This document shows positions 21,105 to 29,690 of a stretch of 39,618 bases of DNA, in pieces. The position numbers were made by a program, and so were the translations under genes. Below the pieces are notes generated by a model, which was not told where the DNA came from, made no database searches, and saw nothing but the letters and a program-made list of their open reading frames with translations. Position 1 is the stretch's first letter; each line of letters begins with the position of its first letter. Source of the DNA: Turicibacter sp. (GTDB taxonomy: Bacteria; Bacillota_I; Bacilli_A; MOL361; Turicibacteraceae); the NCBI GenBank assembly GCA_009787345.1, contig WRGF01000210.1, positions 1 through 39,618 on the forward strand. The letters run 5' to 3'.

Positions 21105-21824
21105 GTGAGAATTGATAAATACCTGGCCCATGCCGGTTATGGCAGCCGAAACGACTGCAAGCAGCTCTTAAAGGACAAAGCGGTCCAAATCGACGGCGTA
21201 CTGGTCAAAGATGCCAAAACGAAGGTCGACATCCAGGCCCAGGTGGTGACGGTGCGGGGGACGGTGGCTGAGTACAAAGAGTTCATCTACCTCATGATGA
21301 ATAAGCCAGGGGATTGCCTGAGCGCCACCAAGGACAAATCCGGGCGGACGGTCATCGACCTGCTTAGCGAAGATTATTTGAAATACGCGCCTGTGCCTGC
21401 GGGGCGCCTCGACCGGGACACGGAAGGGCTCATGCTCTTGACGAATGACGGTGCCTTGGTCCATGGGATTATTTCCCCTAAAAAAGAGGTTTACAAACGT
21501 TACGTAGCCAAAATTTCCGGGGAACTGACCGAAGAAGGCAAGGCGAAGCTTGAATCGGGCGTCCAAATCCTAGACGGGCAAAACGAACCTTTTACGACCA
21601 AGCCTGCTAAGGTAGAAATGCTAGGAGATGGCTTAGTGGGAATTGAGATTGCCGAAGGAAAGTTTCACCAGGTGAAGCGGATGTTTGCTTCGGTGGGGTG
21701 CAAGGTCACCTACCTGAAGCGGGAAGCCATCGGGGCTTTGGAACTAGATCCCGCCTTAGGGTTAGGGGAGTGCCGCGAACTGACAGAAGAAGAATTGGGA
21801 TTGATAAAGGACATTAAAAAATAG
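21105..21824 (+). CDS. rsuA: 16S rRNA pseudouridine synthase RsuA family
   Basis: 239 aa. The N-terminal S4 RNA-binding domain (RIDKYLAHAGYGSRNDCKQLL) precedes the RsuA catalytic domain. The entry motif is YLMMNKPGDCLSATKD and the active-site motif is GRLDRDTEGLMLLTNDG, whose second Asp-containing GRLD carries the nucleophile. FHQVKRMFASVGCKVTYLKR is the conserved late block. It isomerises one uridine of 16S rRNA (U516 in E. coli). GTG 21105 follows GAGG by 8 bases. It heads a run rsuA-trmB-thioredoxin with gaps of 21 and -14 bases. Confidence 0.92.
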   Translation: MRIDKYLAHAGYGSRNDCKQLLKDKAVQIDGVLVKDAKTKVDIQAQVVTVRGTVAEYKEFIYLMMNKPGDCLSATKDKSGRTVIDLLSEDYLKYAPVPAGRLDRDTEGLMLLTNDGALVHGIISPKKEVYKRYVAKISGELTEEGKAKLESGVQILDGQNEPFTTKPAKVEMLGDGLVGIEIAEGKFHQVKRMFASVGCKVTYLKREAIGALELDPALGLGECRELTEEELGLIKDIKK

Positions 21825-21845
21825 CAGCGAAAGCAAGGTGGCAGC

Positions 21846-22514
21846 ATGAGATTAAGAAAAATAAAAGGGGCGGCAGAGTTTATTGCCTCCCATCCAGGCA
21901 TCGTTATCGGGGATCCAAAATCCCTTAAGGGCAAATGGTCGACAGCATTTGAGAAAGACCAGCCCTTATCCATAGAAGTGGGCATGGGGAAAGGGCAGTT
22001 CATCATCGGGATGGCCCGCCTGCACCCGGAACAAAACTTTATTGGCATCGAAAAATTCGACTCGGTCTTGATCCGTGCCATTGAAAAAATCCTCGAAAGC
22101 GAACCCCTTCCCAACCTAAAGCTATTGATGGTGGATGCTGAAAACCTAAAGGACATCTTTGAAGCAGGGGAAGTGGCCCATGTTTACCTGAATTTCTCCG
22201 ACCCATGGCCAAAACCCCGCCATGCCAAAAGGCGCCTGACCCACGAGGCGTTCCTAGGCATTTATAAAACCATCATGGACCCGTCGGGCACACTGGCATT
22301 TAAAACCGATAACCGCCTGTTGTTTGAATATTCCTTAAAGAGCATCACGGATTTCGGCATGGGATTAAAGGACGTGGCTTTCGACCTTCATGCACGGGTG
22401 GGACTGGAATGGAACATAAAAACCGAATACGAAGAAAAATTCAGCGCCCTCGGGCAACCGATTTACCGCTTAGAGGCACTATGGAAAGAAGGAAAGCCAA
22501 ATGAAAGAAATTAA
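21846..22514 (+). CDS. trmB: tRNA (guanine-N7-)-methyltransferase
   Basis: 222 aa, normal for TrmB, which methylates G46 of tRNA with S-adenosylmethionine. The SAM site is EVGMGKGQFI. FIGIEKFDSVLIRA and the signature NFSDPWPKPRHAKRRL follow, and a late EYEEKFSALGQPIYRLE block is also conserved. It overlaps the next gene by 14 bases, so they are co-translated. Confidence 0.95.
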   Translation: MRLRKIKGAAEFIASHPGIVIGDPKSLKGKWSTAFEKDQPLSIEVGMGKGQFIIGMARLHPEQNFIGIEKFDSVLIRAIEKILESEPLPNLKLLMVDAENLKDIFEAGEVAHVYLNFSDPWPKPRHAKRRLTHEAFLGIYKTIMDPSGTLAFKTDNRLLFEYSLKSITDFGMGLKDVAFDLHARVGLEWNIKTEYEEKFSALGQPIYRLEALWKEGKPNERN

Positions 22515-22809
22515 ATCCGTCAAGGAGTTTGAAGAAGCCAAAGGCAAAAAATCAGTGATGATGTTCACCGCCGGCTGGTGCCCCGATTGCGTGGCCGTCA
22601 AACCCGTGTTGCCGGACATCGTGTCAAATTTCCCGGATTATGAATTTTACTCCGTCAACCGCGACGAGTTCATCGACCTGTGCCAAGACCTCAACATCTT
22701 TGGCATCCCGAGCTTCGTCGCCTATGAGAATAACTTGGAGCTGGGCCGCCTGGTCAACAAGGACCGAAAAACCCAAGAGGAAATCGAAACCTTCATCAAA
22801 GGTTTGTAA
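22501..22809 (+). CDS. Thioredoxin-like protein (YtpP type)
   Basis: 102 aa with a single thioredoxin fold. The active site is WCPDC (Cys27, Cys30) instead of WCGPC, which changes redox potential. The cis-Pro is in FGIPSFVAYE. There is no signal peptide, so it is cytoplasmic. Bacillus has an equivalent gene (ytpP) in the same neighbourhood. It ends with a long-loop terminator. Confidence 0.88.
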   Translation: MKEIKSVKEFEEAKGKKSVMMFTAGWCPDCVAVKPVLPDIVSNFPDYEFYSVNRDEFIDLCQDLNIFGIPSFVAYENNLELGRLVNKDRKTQEEIETFIKGL

Positions 22810-22811
22810 GG

Positions 22812-22869
22812 AAAAAGCAGATGGCAGCGGGTTTTCCCATTAGGAATCCCACCGTCCCCTGCTTTTTTT
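22812..22869 (+). terminator. Intrinsic terminator with a branched loop
   Basis: AAAAAGCAG (22812-22820) pairs with CTGCTTTTT (22859-22867), T-run to 22869. The 38-nt loop can fold on its own (GGG/CCC pairs). Confidence 0.7.
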
Positions 22870-22976
22870 GTCGAAATGCGGGAAGTAAGCCCCAACACCT
22901 TGAGAAACCCCCTCCCCTTCGTGTATAATAAGGCAAAGGGCAATCCATTGCCATGAAAGTCGTAAGGTGTGAGAAA

Positions 22977-24635
22977 ATGAAAAAAATTTTTGATATTGAA
23001 AAAGTCGGCTTTGGTGACGAAATGGGCGAACCAGTAACCACCAACCGCCTGACCAACCACGATATATTGCCCCAGGCCAAAAGGCAGTCTTGGGAATCTG
23101 CTAAAACCGAAGCAAGCCATAAGAAGGTGGCTGATGGGGCCAACCTGAAATCCTGGCATTCAAAAACCATGGAAACAGCCCCAGTCCCCGAAAACAAAGT
23201 GCCCGCTTTTAAACCGGCCGCATCCCCTAACCAGAGGGCGGCATCGGTGGAAAACAGCTTCGTGCCAAGGCCAGCCATCAAGGAACCTTCCGAAAAAGCA
23301 GTGCCAAAAGCAGTTGCCACGGGAAAAAAAGAACCTTCGCCGTTCAAAGCGGTCGAATTTATCTCCCCCATCAGCGGAAGCCGCCAAAAAAAACCTGAGA
23401 AACTCCATTTGGCACATGGGCAGTATTTGGTAGGCCGCCGGGAACTCATTGCCCGGGAAACGAAAGCCGCCCCAGCAGCAGACGAAGCGTTTGTTGAGGA
23501 AGTAGTCAACCTTGCAAAAACCCCAGTCGAAGTTTCCAGCTATTACGAATTGCCGCCCCTTCAATTATTGCCGGAAGAAAGCAGTTTAAGGAAAACGCTG
23601 GCAAGCCCAGATGCCATGCTTGTAAACCACCCCTTGATGCTTGCCCTGGGAACCGATTCAAAGGGGAGCGGGGTCATTGGGAACCTAGGAAGGCTTGGCC
23701 ACCACTTAAATGACGGTGAGAAACCCGGGTTGTTGGATGCCCAGGTTTTAGGGATGCTCTTTAAGTCAGGCCCTGCGGATTTGCGTTTGGTGATGATGGA
23801 TAGCATGGAAAATCCGTTGACGGGTTACGAGGGGCTTCCCCATTTGGCACTGCCAATTTTAAGGGGAAAACCCCGGTTGAAAGCCGGTTTGGAATGGCTT
23901 ATAGATGAATGCCAGCGCCGCTTGCGGCTGCTCCAGTCTGAAAACGCAGCCCATATCGAGGCTTTTAACGAGCTAAGGCCAACGTTTGACCAAGAATATG
24001 ACCGCCTGCCTTATTTGGTGGTTGTGTCCAACGACTGGGAACAAGCCAAAGGGCTGCCGCAAGTCGCAGGCTTGCTTTTAGACGGCCCAAAAGCCGGCAT
24101 CCATTTCCTTGCGTCATCCCATCAACAAACTGCTGGTTTCGGCTCCCTTTCTAGGACAGGCTATTGGCAGTTTGAAGGGGAAGCCATCACGTTAGAGAAT
24201 GCCGTTGCCACTTCCGATGATGTAGAAAAGGTCATGGAACACATTAAAAAGCAGCTGGAGTTGGTTTACCTGCTGGATGCATTAGCCATCGAATCCCTTC
24301 CCTTGACCGAGGAGGATGAGATAGACCCAGGCCTTGAAGGGATCCAAATCCCAAAAATCCCCCCAAGGCAGCCAGAAGCGACGGTTGCCGAATCAAAGCC
24401 AGTGGCAGAGGTTAGGGAAGTTTCCCAAGAAAGCCTCTTCGAGTCCATGGAGCTGTTTTTGGATAAAAACCATGTCAGCTATAGCCTGCTGCAAACCAAA
24501 CTGGGCTTTAGTTATGCCCAAGCGGTGCGGGTCGTCGGGGAGCTTTACAAACGGGGATGGGTTGGGCAGTCCCCTAAGACCCCTTATTGGGAATTGAACC
24601 TGTCCCAAAGCGAATACCTGGAAATAACGGCTTAG
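22977..24635 (+). CDS. FtsK/SftA-like protein with degenerate ATPase motifs, 552 aa
   Basis: The C-terminal 60 residues match the FtsK gamma winged helix that reads KOPS/SRS DNA (ESMELFLDKNHVSYSLLQTKLGFSYAQAVRVV). The central part follows the FtsK motor layout: LRLVMMDS at the strand after Walker A, GLPHLALPI, LEWLIDECQRRLRLL and LPYLVVVSNDW in the Walker B place, then AGIHFLASSHQ. But the P-loop is replaced by GTDSKGSGV without GK(S/T), and Walker B lacks the Asp-Glu pair. The first ~185 residues are a disordered Lys/Pro/Ala-rich linker with no membrane span. It sits directly before murC, where Bacillus has sftA (952 aa). I infer a shortened paralogue that binds DNA but does not hydrolyse ATP. 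Confidence 0.8.
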   Translation: MKKIFDIEKVGFGDEMGEPVTTNRLTNHDILPQAKRQSWESAKTEASHKKVADGANLKSWHSKTMETAPVPENKVPAFKPAASPNQRAASVENSFVPRPAIKEPSEKAVPKAVATGKKEPSPFKAVEFISPISGSRQKKPEKLHLAHGQYLVGRRELIARETKAAPAADEAFVEEVVNLAKTPVEVSSYYELPPLQLLPEESSLRKTLASPDAMLVNHPLMLALGTDSKGSGVIGNLGRLGHHLNDGEKPGLLDAQVLGMLFKSGPADLRLVMMDSMENPLTGYEGLPHLALPILRGKPRLKAGLEWLIDECQRRLRLLQSENAAHIEAFNELRPTFDQEYDRLPYLVVVSNDWEQAKGLPQVAGLLLDGPKAGIHFLASSHQQTAGFGSLSRTGYWQFEGEAITLENAVATSDDVEKVMEHIKKQLELVYLLDALAIESLPLTEEDEIDPGLEGIQIPKIPPRQPEATVAESKPVAEVREVSQESLFESMELFLDKNHVSYSLLQTKLGFSYAQAVRVVGELYKRGWVGQSPKTPYWELNLSQSEYLEITA

Positions 24636-24653
24636 GCCGGGAGGAGTTATGTT

Positions 24654-25952
24654 ATGAAAGACAAATTTCATCTAATTGGGATCAAAGGGTCGGGCATGAG
24701 CGCCCTGGCCCACATCCTTCACGATATGGGCCATGAGGTACAGGGCTCGGACTTGCCAGAGCGCATGTTCACCCAAATCGGCTTGGAAGCCAAGGGCATG
24801 GCCCTTTATCCCTTTGGGCAGTCAAAAATTGAGCCCGACATGAAAGTCATCATTGGCAACGCCTTTAAGGACGACCATGAAGAAGTGTTGCAGGCAAAAA
24901 ACGCAGGTGCCAAAACCATCCGTTACCATCAATTTTTAGGCGAGCTTATTGAAGGGGCAACTTCCATCGCTGTGTCAGGGACCCATGGCAAGACGACCAC
25001 CACCGGTTTGTTGTCCCATGTCCTGCGCCTGAACCACCCCACATCCTTTTTAATCGGGGATGGGACTGGAAAAGGGGTCAAGGACGGGAAATATTTCTCC
25101 TTTGAAGCCTGTGAATACAAACGGCATTTTCTCGCTTATCACCCGGATTATGCGATTATCACCAACATCGAGCATGACCATCCGGATTATTTTGCAGATT
25201 TGGATGACGTCTTGTCAGCATTTGATGCCTTCGCAGCTCAAACCAAAAAACAAGTCGTCGCCTGTGGGGACGACCCGGCGGTCCTGGCCTTAAAGGACCT
25301 GTCGAAAGTCATGACCTATGGGTTTGGGGATGGCAACCGGGTAGTGGCTAAAAACATCCTGAAAAATTCCAAGGGCACTGCTTTTGATGTTTGGATCGAT
25401 GCTAAATTCTATCATACCTTTGAAACGCCATTTTTTGGGGATCACATGGTACTCAATAGTTTGGCGGTCATCGCTGTTTGCTTCCTTGAAGGGATGGAAT
25501 CGTCCGTGGTGGAAAAAGACCTGGCTTTATTTGCCGGGGTCAAGCGCCGCTTTGCGGAAAAGAAATACCTCCATCAGGTCATTATCGATGATTACGCCCA
25601 TCACCCAACGGAAATAGCGGTGACGTTAAAGGCGGTCCGCCAAAAGTACCCGGATAAAGAGCTGGTCGCAGTATTCCAGCCCCATACCTTTACCCGGACC
25701 AAGACTTTCATTGACGAATTCAGTGAAAGCCTGAACCTGGCAGACCATGTCTACCTGACCGATATTTTTGGTTCGGCACGGGAAACGGGCGGTGAAGTCA
25801 GTATTGATTCCCTCATCGAAAAATGCCGCAATGGGGTATTGGTCACCGAGGAAAACATCGGCATGCTTTCCAAGCACACCGAAGGGGTACTGGTGTTCAT
25901 GGGTGCCGGGGATATCAAAAAATATGAGGAAGCCTATTACCGGCAAGCATAG
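24654..25952 (+). CDS. murC: UDP-N-acetylmuramate-L-alanine ligase
   Basis: 432 aa, normal for MurC, which adds L-alanine to UDP-MurNAc in the first peptide step of peptidoglycan synthesis. The N-terminal nucleotide-binding motif is HLIGIKGSGMSALA. The ATP loop is GTHGKTTTT, and the central NIEHDHPD plus DDYAHHPTEI mark the Mur ligase centre. GGGAGGAG precedes ATG 24654, 18 bases after the FtsK-like gene, so the two form an operon, probably with ytxH. Confidence 0.95.
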   Translation: MKDKFHLIGIKGSGMSALAHILHDMGHEVQGSDLPERMFTQIGLEAKGMALYPFGQSKIEPDMKVIIGNAFKDDHEEVLQAKNAGAKTIRYHQFLGELIEGATSIAVSGTHGKTTTTGLLSHVLRLNHPTSFLIGDGTGKGVKDGKYFSFEACEYKRHFLAYHPDYAIITNIEHDHPDYFADLDDVLSAFDAFAAQTKKQVVACGDDPAVLALKDLSKVMTYGFGDGNRVVAKNILKNSKGTAFDVWIDAKFYHTFETPFFGDHMVLNSLAVIAVCFLEGMESSVVEKDLALFAGVKRRFAEKKYLHQVIIDDYAHHPTEIAVTLKAVRQKYPDKELVAVFQPHTFTRTKTFIDEFSESLNLADHVYLTDIFGSARETGGEVSIDSLIEKCRNGVLVTEENIGMLSKHTEGVLVFMGAGDIKKYEEAYYRQA

Positions 25953-26049
25953 CCTTGCTGGATGGGATAGACGGGCCAAAAAAAATGTTCATAATTTTGT
26001 TTGGCTTGGGCAGTATAATAAGTAGCAAAATGAAAGGAAGGGACTTGCC

Positions 26050-26628
26050 ATGAAAAAAAGAAATATTTTTGTACTAGGAACCCTTATTGGGGCCGTAACT
26101 TCATTGTTGTTCTCACCGAAATCAGGTAAGGAACTGCAAAAAGACCTGTTGAAAAAATACGAGGATGCCCAGGAAAAAATCAAAAACCTGGACAAAGATG
26201 AAGTGAAAGCTTACTTCGATGCCAAGCTGGAAGATGTCAAAGCAAGCATCACGAATTTCGACTGGGACCAGTCCAAGGCTGACATCGAGTTGAAATTCAG
26301 CGACATCAAGGAAAAAATCAACGACATCCTAGGAAGCCTCGAAGATGCCAAATCCGATTTGGCAGGGGATGCCCAAGGGTTGAAAGAAGAATTATCCGAT
26401 GACTTTACCTTAGTTATCGACACGGTCAAAGACACGGCCCAAAATGTCAAGAACACAGCTGCCGATGTTGCCGACACCTTCAAGCACGATGCCGAGGCAG
26501 TGGTTGAAACAGTCAAGACAGTGGCACAGGACGTAAAGGTCGCTGCTTCAGAAATCGCCGAAACCATCAAGTCCGATAAAGATGAAAACGAAGAAGTTGA
26601 AATCGAGATCGAAAAAACTGAAGAATAA
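26050..26628 (+). CDS. ytxH: YtxH-family membrane-anchored helical protein, 192 aa
   Basis: The N-terminus is the YtxH signature: a short Lys-rich start, one membrane helix with glycine (FVLGTLIGAVTSLLF), then SPKSGKELQKDL. The rest is one long amphipathic helix rich in Lys, Asp, Ala and Val (repeats like VKDTAQNVKNTAADVADTF) and an acidic end. It resembles LEA-like stress proteins. YtxH follows murC in Bacillus as well and belongs to the general stress group there. AAGGAAGGG precedes the start. Confidence 0.88.
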   Translation: MKKRNIFVLGTLIGAVTSLLFSPKSGKELQKDLLKKYEDAQEKIKNLDKDEVKAYFDAKLEDVKASITNFDWDQSKADIELKFSDIKEKINDILGSLEDAKSDLAGDAQGLKEELSDDFTLVIDTVKDTAQNVKNTAADVADTFKHDAEAVVETVKTVAQDVKVAASEIAETIKSDKDENEEVEIEIEKTEE

Positions 26629-26635
26629 TCCTCCC

Positions 26636-26682
26636 AATCCGCAAGGTTCAAGCGATAAATTTCGCTGCCTTGCGGATTTTTT
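26636..26682 (+). terminator. Terminator of the murC-ytxH unit
   Basis: AATCCGCAAGG (26636-26646) is perfectly complementary to 26668-26678 and is followed by T residues. Confidence 0.92.
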
Positions 26683-26692
26683 CAAAAAACTT

Positions 26693-26747
26693 ATCCCCTG
26701 CGGTATATTCCGGCTTAATAAACCGTAATATACTGCAGGGGATTTTT
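26693..26747. terminator. Second tandem hairpin with T-run
   Basis: A stem of about 21 bp with two mismatches (26693-26713 with 26723-26743) followed by five T. It lies 11 bp past the first terminator, so it is either a back-up or the end of a small transcript. Confidence 0.75.
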
Positions 26748-26806
26748 CAGTGGCAAGGGCTGTTTCCAGAAGTTGCTTTCAAACCCAATTTGTGGGTATA
26801 CATGAC

Positions 26807-26848
26807 AAAACCTGAAAATCCCACGGCTTTAGGGATGTTCAGGTTTTT
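26807..26848. terminator. Third tandem hairpin with T-run
   Basis: AAAACCTG (26807-26814) pairs with CAGGTTTT (26840-26847), inner ATCCC/GGGAT, T-run after. Read on the minus strand it has an A-rich/T-rich flank too and may serve the convergent gene at 26854. Confidence 0.75.
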
Positions 26849-26853
26849 CAGCA

Positions 26854-27060
26854 TTAATAACTGGCACAGATCGTATAACTATTAAGGAAATACTGGGGCA
26901 CCATCTTGACGGTACAGGGCTTGATCATTTCCGCCAGCTCATAGGCGTAATTGATGACGTATTTCATGGATTCATGAAGGTAAAGCACCTCGTCGAGTTC
27001 CGGGTCGTAAAGCCCCCATTTTCCATGGGAATAACAATATTGGACATACAGATTTTTCAT
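26854..27060 (-). CDS. Small protein, 68 aa, unknown
   Basis: AGGTGTGAG precedes ATG 27060. It is aromatic-rich with a pattern YVQYCYSHGKWGLYDPELDEVLYLHESMKYVINYAYELAEMI, two strands around GKWGLYD and then a helix, and two later Cys. The small beta-beta-alpha layout resembles DUF-type cytoplasmic proteins, but no family is recognised. It is a lone gene between the triple terminators and the HTH-TPR regulator. Confidence 0.6.
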   Translation of the reverse strand: MKNLYVQYCYSHGKWGLYDPELDEVLYLHESMKYVINYAYELAEMIKPCTVKMVPQYFLNSYTICASY

Positions 27061-27126
27061 CCTTCTCACACCTTTTTCTTTCCTGTACTGTCCCTTGATT
27101 ATACCAAAGCATACCGGAAGAATTTG

Positions 27127-28467
27127 TCAAATCACCAACTGATGGTTTAGGCTTTTTTGAAAGGTTTTGGCAAGCTCCGCAAATGCATCCAGCGCCTGGT
27201 TGATTTCAAGGATTTGCTGGTTTTTCCGTGAACCTTTCACCTGGCCGACTAAAAAATCAGCATAAAGGTGGACGAAATCGTGGTCTATGTTTTCCTGGGC
27301 CGACCCAAATGCTTTTTTCCAGTAGACGGGGGAATGCTGTGGGTGCGAAGGGGTTTGGCGGGCTTGGAAATAGGCGAGCTTGAAACGGGTGCATTTATCG
27401 AAACGATGGCCTGTGAGATAGGGATGGCCCATAAGGCCCTGAAGTTTTTTTTCCTTTTGATGATAGCTGTACAGAGCCGCCAGGCGGATGAGGCACGCTT
27501 CAAATAGAGCCTGGTCGCCGTATTTTTTACTTAGCATCAAAGACCGGGTAAAATGGGTTTCGGCATCTTTTGGCTGGTTGGATAATTGGGAAGAAATCCC
27601 TAATAGCATGAGCAGATGGGCTTTTTGGCTACCCTCCATTTGGCTGGACAATGTTTTTAGCCGGGCAAGCATAGGGCCAGCCATGGCAAGGACCTCGTCC
27701 TTCAAGAAACCCTGGCACTGGAGGAGGAGGCACTGGATGTGGCTAAAGGCATAGCCGCCCGATAGGAAGTGCTGTTCGGCAACACGGAGGAGGGGATGGA
27801 ATTTCCAGTCCAAAGGGCTGCTCAGCAAATGGCGGGCCAAAACCATGTTGAGGTAAGGGTCTTGGAGCCGGGAATAGCGGGCCATCCTCAGGGCGTTCAG
27901 CAAATAGTAAGCACTGTCGTAACCAACATAATAGCAGCCGATGCATAAGTAATATAGCCTTAGTTCGCTAGGTGAAAGGTAAGGTTCCAATTTGGAAAAA
28001 TAGGTTTGGACCAAACATTGGCCAAGGGCCGGCATCCCCAAGATGACATAAAGGATAAGCAACAGGACTTGTTTTTGGAAGCCCTCGGCCATGCCGTCGA
28101 TAACCAGCTTTAGCTTTTGGGATTTGTGGCCCCAAAGCATGGGATAATAGCGCTGCAGCCAAGGGCCGTCCGCGTTTTGTGAAAATACAGCCCCCACCCT
28201 TGTTTTTAACTGTTGGCAAATGAGGCTGTCCTCATCCCAGGCTGTCTGGAGGCTTTCGATCTTACTGAGGAAGGACGGGTCGCAAATCCCCTTCGTAGCT
28301 TCCTCTTGGGTCATCCCTTTGCGGATCCTTGCCTCTTTAAGATAAAAACCCGGTTCTTTTGTGTCACCGCTGCCCACTGTCAGGGACTGGCGGCCATCCG
28401 CCTCACCGGTGCGTTCCTTGATGATCTGGTCGGACTGCTCCAAAAATCGCTTCGTTAACCCTGTCAT
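27127..28467 (-). CDS. XRE HTH plus TPR-type regulator (Rgg/PlcR-like architecture), 446 aa
   Basis: AGGGGTGGAG precedes ATG 28467. After ~38 polar residues comes an XRE HTH (about 39-95, FYLKEARIRKGMTQEEATKGICDPSFLSKIES). The remaining ~350 residues are helical pairs with TPR-like spacing (for example SQLSNQPKDAETHFTRSLMLSKKYGDQALFEACLIRLAALY). Proteins with this design (Rgg, PlcR, PrgX, NprR) often sense short exported peptides. No peptide gene is obvious nearby, so peptide sensing is only a possibility. The frame upstream to 28608 overlaps the mrp terminator and is not used. Confidence 0.8.
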   Translation of the reverse strand: MTGLTKRFLEQSDQIIKERTGEADGRQSLTVGSGDTKEPGFYLKEARIRKGMTQEEATKGICDPSFLSKIESLQTAWDEDSLICQQLKTRVGAVFSQNADGPWLQRYYPMLWGHKSQKLKLVIDGMAEGFQKQVLLLILYVILGMPALGQCLVQTYFSKLEPYLSPSELRLYYLCIGCYYVGYDSAYYLLNALRMARYSRLQDPYLNMVLARHLLSSPLDWKFHPLLRVAEQHFLSGGYAFSHIQCLLLQCQGFLKDEVLAMAGPMLARLKTLSSQMEGSQKAHLLMLLGISSQLSNQPKDAETHFTRSLMLSKKYGDQALFEACLIRLAALYSYHQKEKKLQGLMGHPYLTGHRFDKCTRFKLAYFQARQTPSHPQHSPVYWKKAFGSAQENIDHDFVHLYADFLVGQVKGSRKNQQILEINQALDAFAELAKTFQKSLNHQLVI

Positions 28468-28552
28468 GGCTCCACCCCTATTTTTTCCATTTATTGTAAT
28501 TTTAAGTATAGGGGTAGCCGTCCCCGAAGGCAACCGCTTCGACAAAACAAAT

Positions 28553-28587
28553 GAAAAGCGGTGTGGAGTAGTCAGGCTCCGCACCGC
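28553..28587 (-). terminator. Intrinsic terminator of mrp
   Basis: On the minus strand GCGGTGCGGAG pairs with CTCCACACCGC (one GU) followed by TTTTC, 14 bases after the mrp stop. Confidence 0.8.
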
Positions 28588-28600
28588 ATTCAGCAAAGAT

Positions 28601-29611
28601 TTAGGCAAATTCTTTTAAGACTTTATTGGCAAGGCCAAGGTAGTTGACGCCGATTTCATCATGCATCTCGTAGATGGATGGGTTTTGGCGGTTGCCTGGC
28701 TGCCCGATTGGGATTTGTGCCAAAAGGTCTACTTTCAGGGCCTTGGCAACTTCTTCGGCACCACCGCTGCCAAAGATTTCTTCTTTGGCACCGTTGACCG
28801 GGTTGTTGTAATAAGACATGTTCTCAACCACGCCAAGGACGTTGTGCTTCAGCGACTGGGCCATGTATCCCGATTTGACGGCAATATGGGAAGCCGTCGG
28901 GTGCGGCGTCGTGACGACAATGACATGGGCCTCAGGGATTAAAGTCTGGACATCCATGGCGACGTCACCAGTCCCTGGCGGCAAGTCGATCAGGACAAAG
29001 TCCAGGTTCTCATCCCAAGCCGTTTCCTTGAAGAAAGTGGAAAGCATCCTGCCAAGCATCGGGCCGCGCCACATGAGGGGCTTGTCGTCCTCCATCAAGA
29101 ATTCAGCGGAAATTACTGGCATGTCGTAAGCCATCGGGGGAATGATTTTATTTTCATCGTTGACGCGCAGCTGATACTGCGGGACTTGCATGATGTTGGG
29201 GATGGACGGGCCGTAAATATCTGCATCGATGATGCCCACGCTTTTTCCAAGGCGCTTCAAGGCAACTGCAAGGTTTGCCGTCACGGTGGATTTCCCCACA
29301 CCGCCCTTTCCGGAAGTGATGGCGATGTACTTTGTATGGCGCTCAAATTCCACAGGCGCTTTTTTCAAGGCTTCATAAGAAATTTTAAGCCCCTTGAAAC
29401 CATGGTCTATCTTGACGATTTTAGCAACTTGGCGGGTAAACTCCTTTTCCTCGCGGCCACCGGTTTCGCTTAAAGCGAGGATAAGGGTAACTAAAGATTC
29501 TTCTTCATCCACATGGACGTGGCGCACAGCGCTGTTTTCCCCTAAAGGCTGCTTGGTCCGGGGGTCTAGCAAGGCTTCAAGGCTTTGTTTGATCTGCTCT
29601 TTTTTGCTCAT
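28601..29611 (-). CDS. mrp: Mrp/ApbC-family P-loop ATPase (SalA-like)
   Basis: 336 aa. An N-terminal MIP18-like domain (1-85) precedes a ParA/MinD-type ATPase. Walker A is SGKGGVGKS (100-108), with GIIDADIYGPSIP (switch I) and DFVLIDLPPGTGD. Mrp proteins carry Fe-S clusters through a C-terminal CxxC placed after ENMSY. Here that place reads NNPVNG without any Cys, as in Bacillus SalA, so cluster transfer by the usual route is unlikely. SalA in B. subtilis represses scoC and so affects protease genes. AGGAGGAG precedes the start. Confidence 0.9.
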   Translation of the reverse strand: MSKKEQIKQSLEALLDPRTKQPLGENSAVRHVHVDEEESLVTLILALSETGGREEKEFTRQVAKIVKIDHGFKGLKISYEALKKAPVEFERHTKYIAITSGKGGVGKSTVTANLAVALKRLGKSVGIIDADIYGPSIPNIMQVPQYQLRVNDENKIIPPMAYDMPVISAEFLMEDDKPLMWRGPMLGRMLSTFFKETAWDENLDFVLIDLPPGTGDVAMDVQTLIPEAHVIVVTTPHPTASHIAVKSGYMAQSLKHNVLGVVENMSYYNNPVNGAKEEIFGSGGAEEVAKALKVDLLAQIPIGQPGNRQNPSIYEMHDEIGVNYLGLANKVLKEFA

Positions 29612-29690
29612 TTATAATCTCCTCCTAAATATCAGGTAGCAATGCTTCTCACTTTCATTATACCTTACTTCGCGTGTTTAGGGAAAAGAT

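Noticed and set aside
26670-26885. 71-aa open frame across the tandem hairpins
   Set aside because: It is made of hairpin arms and T-runs, with no ribosome site.
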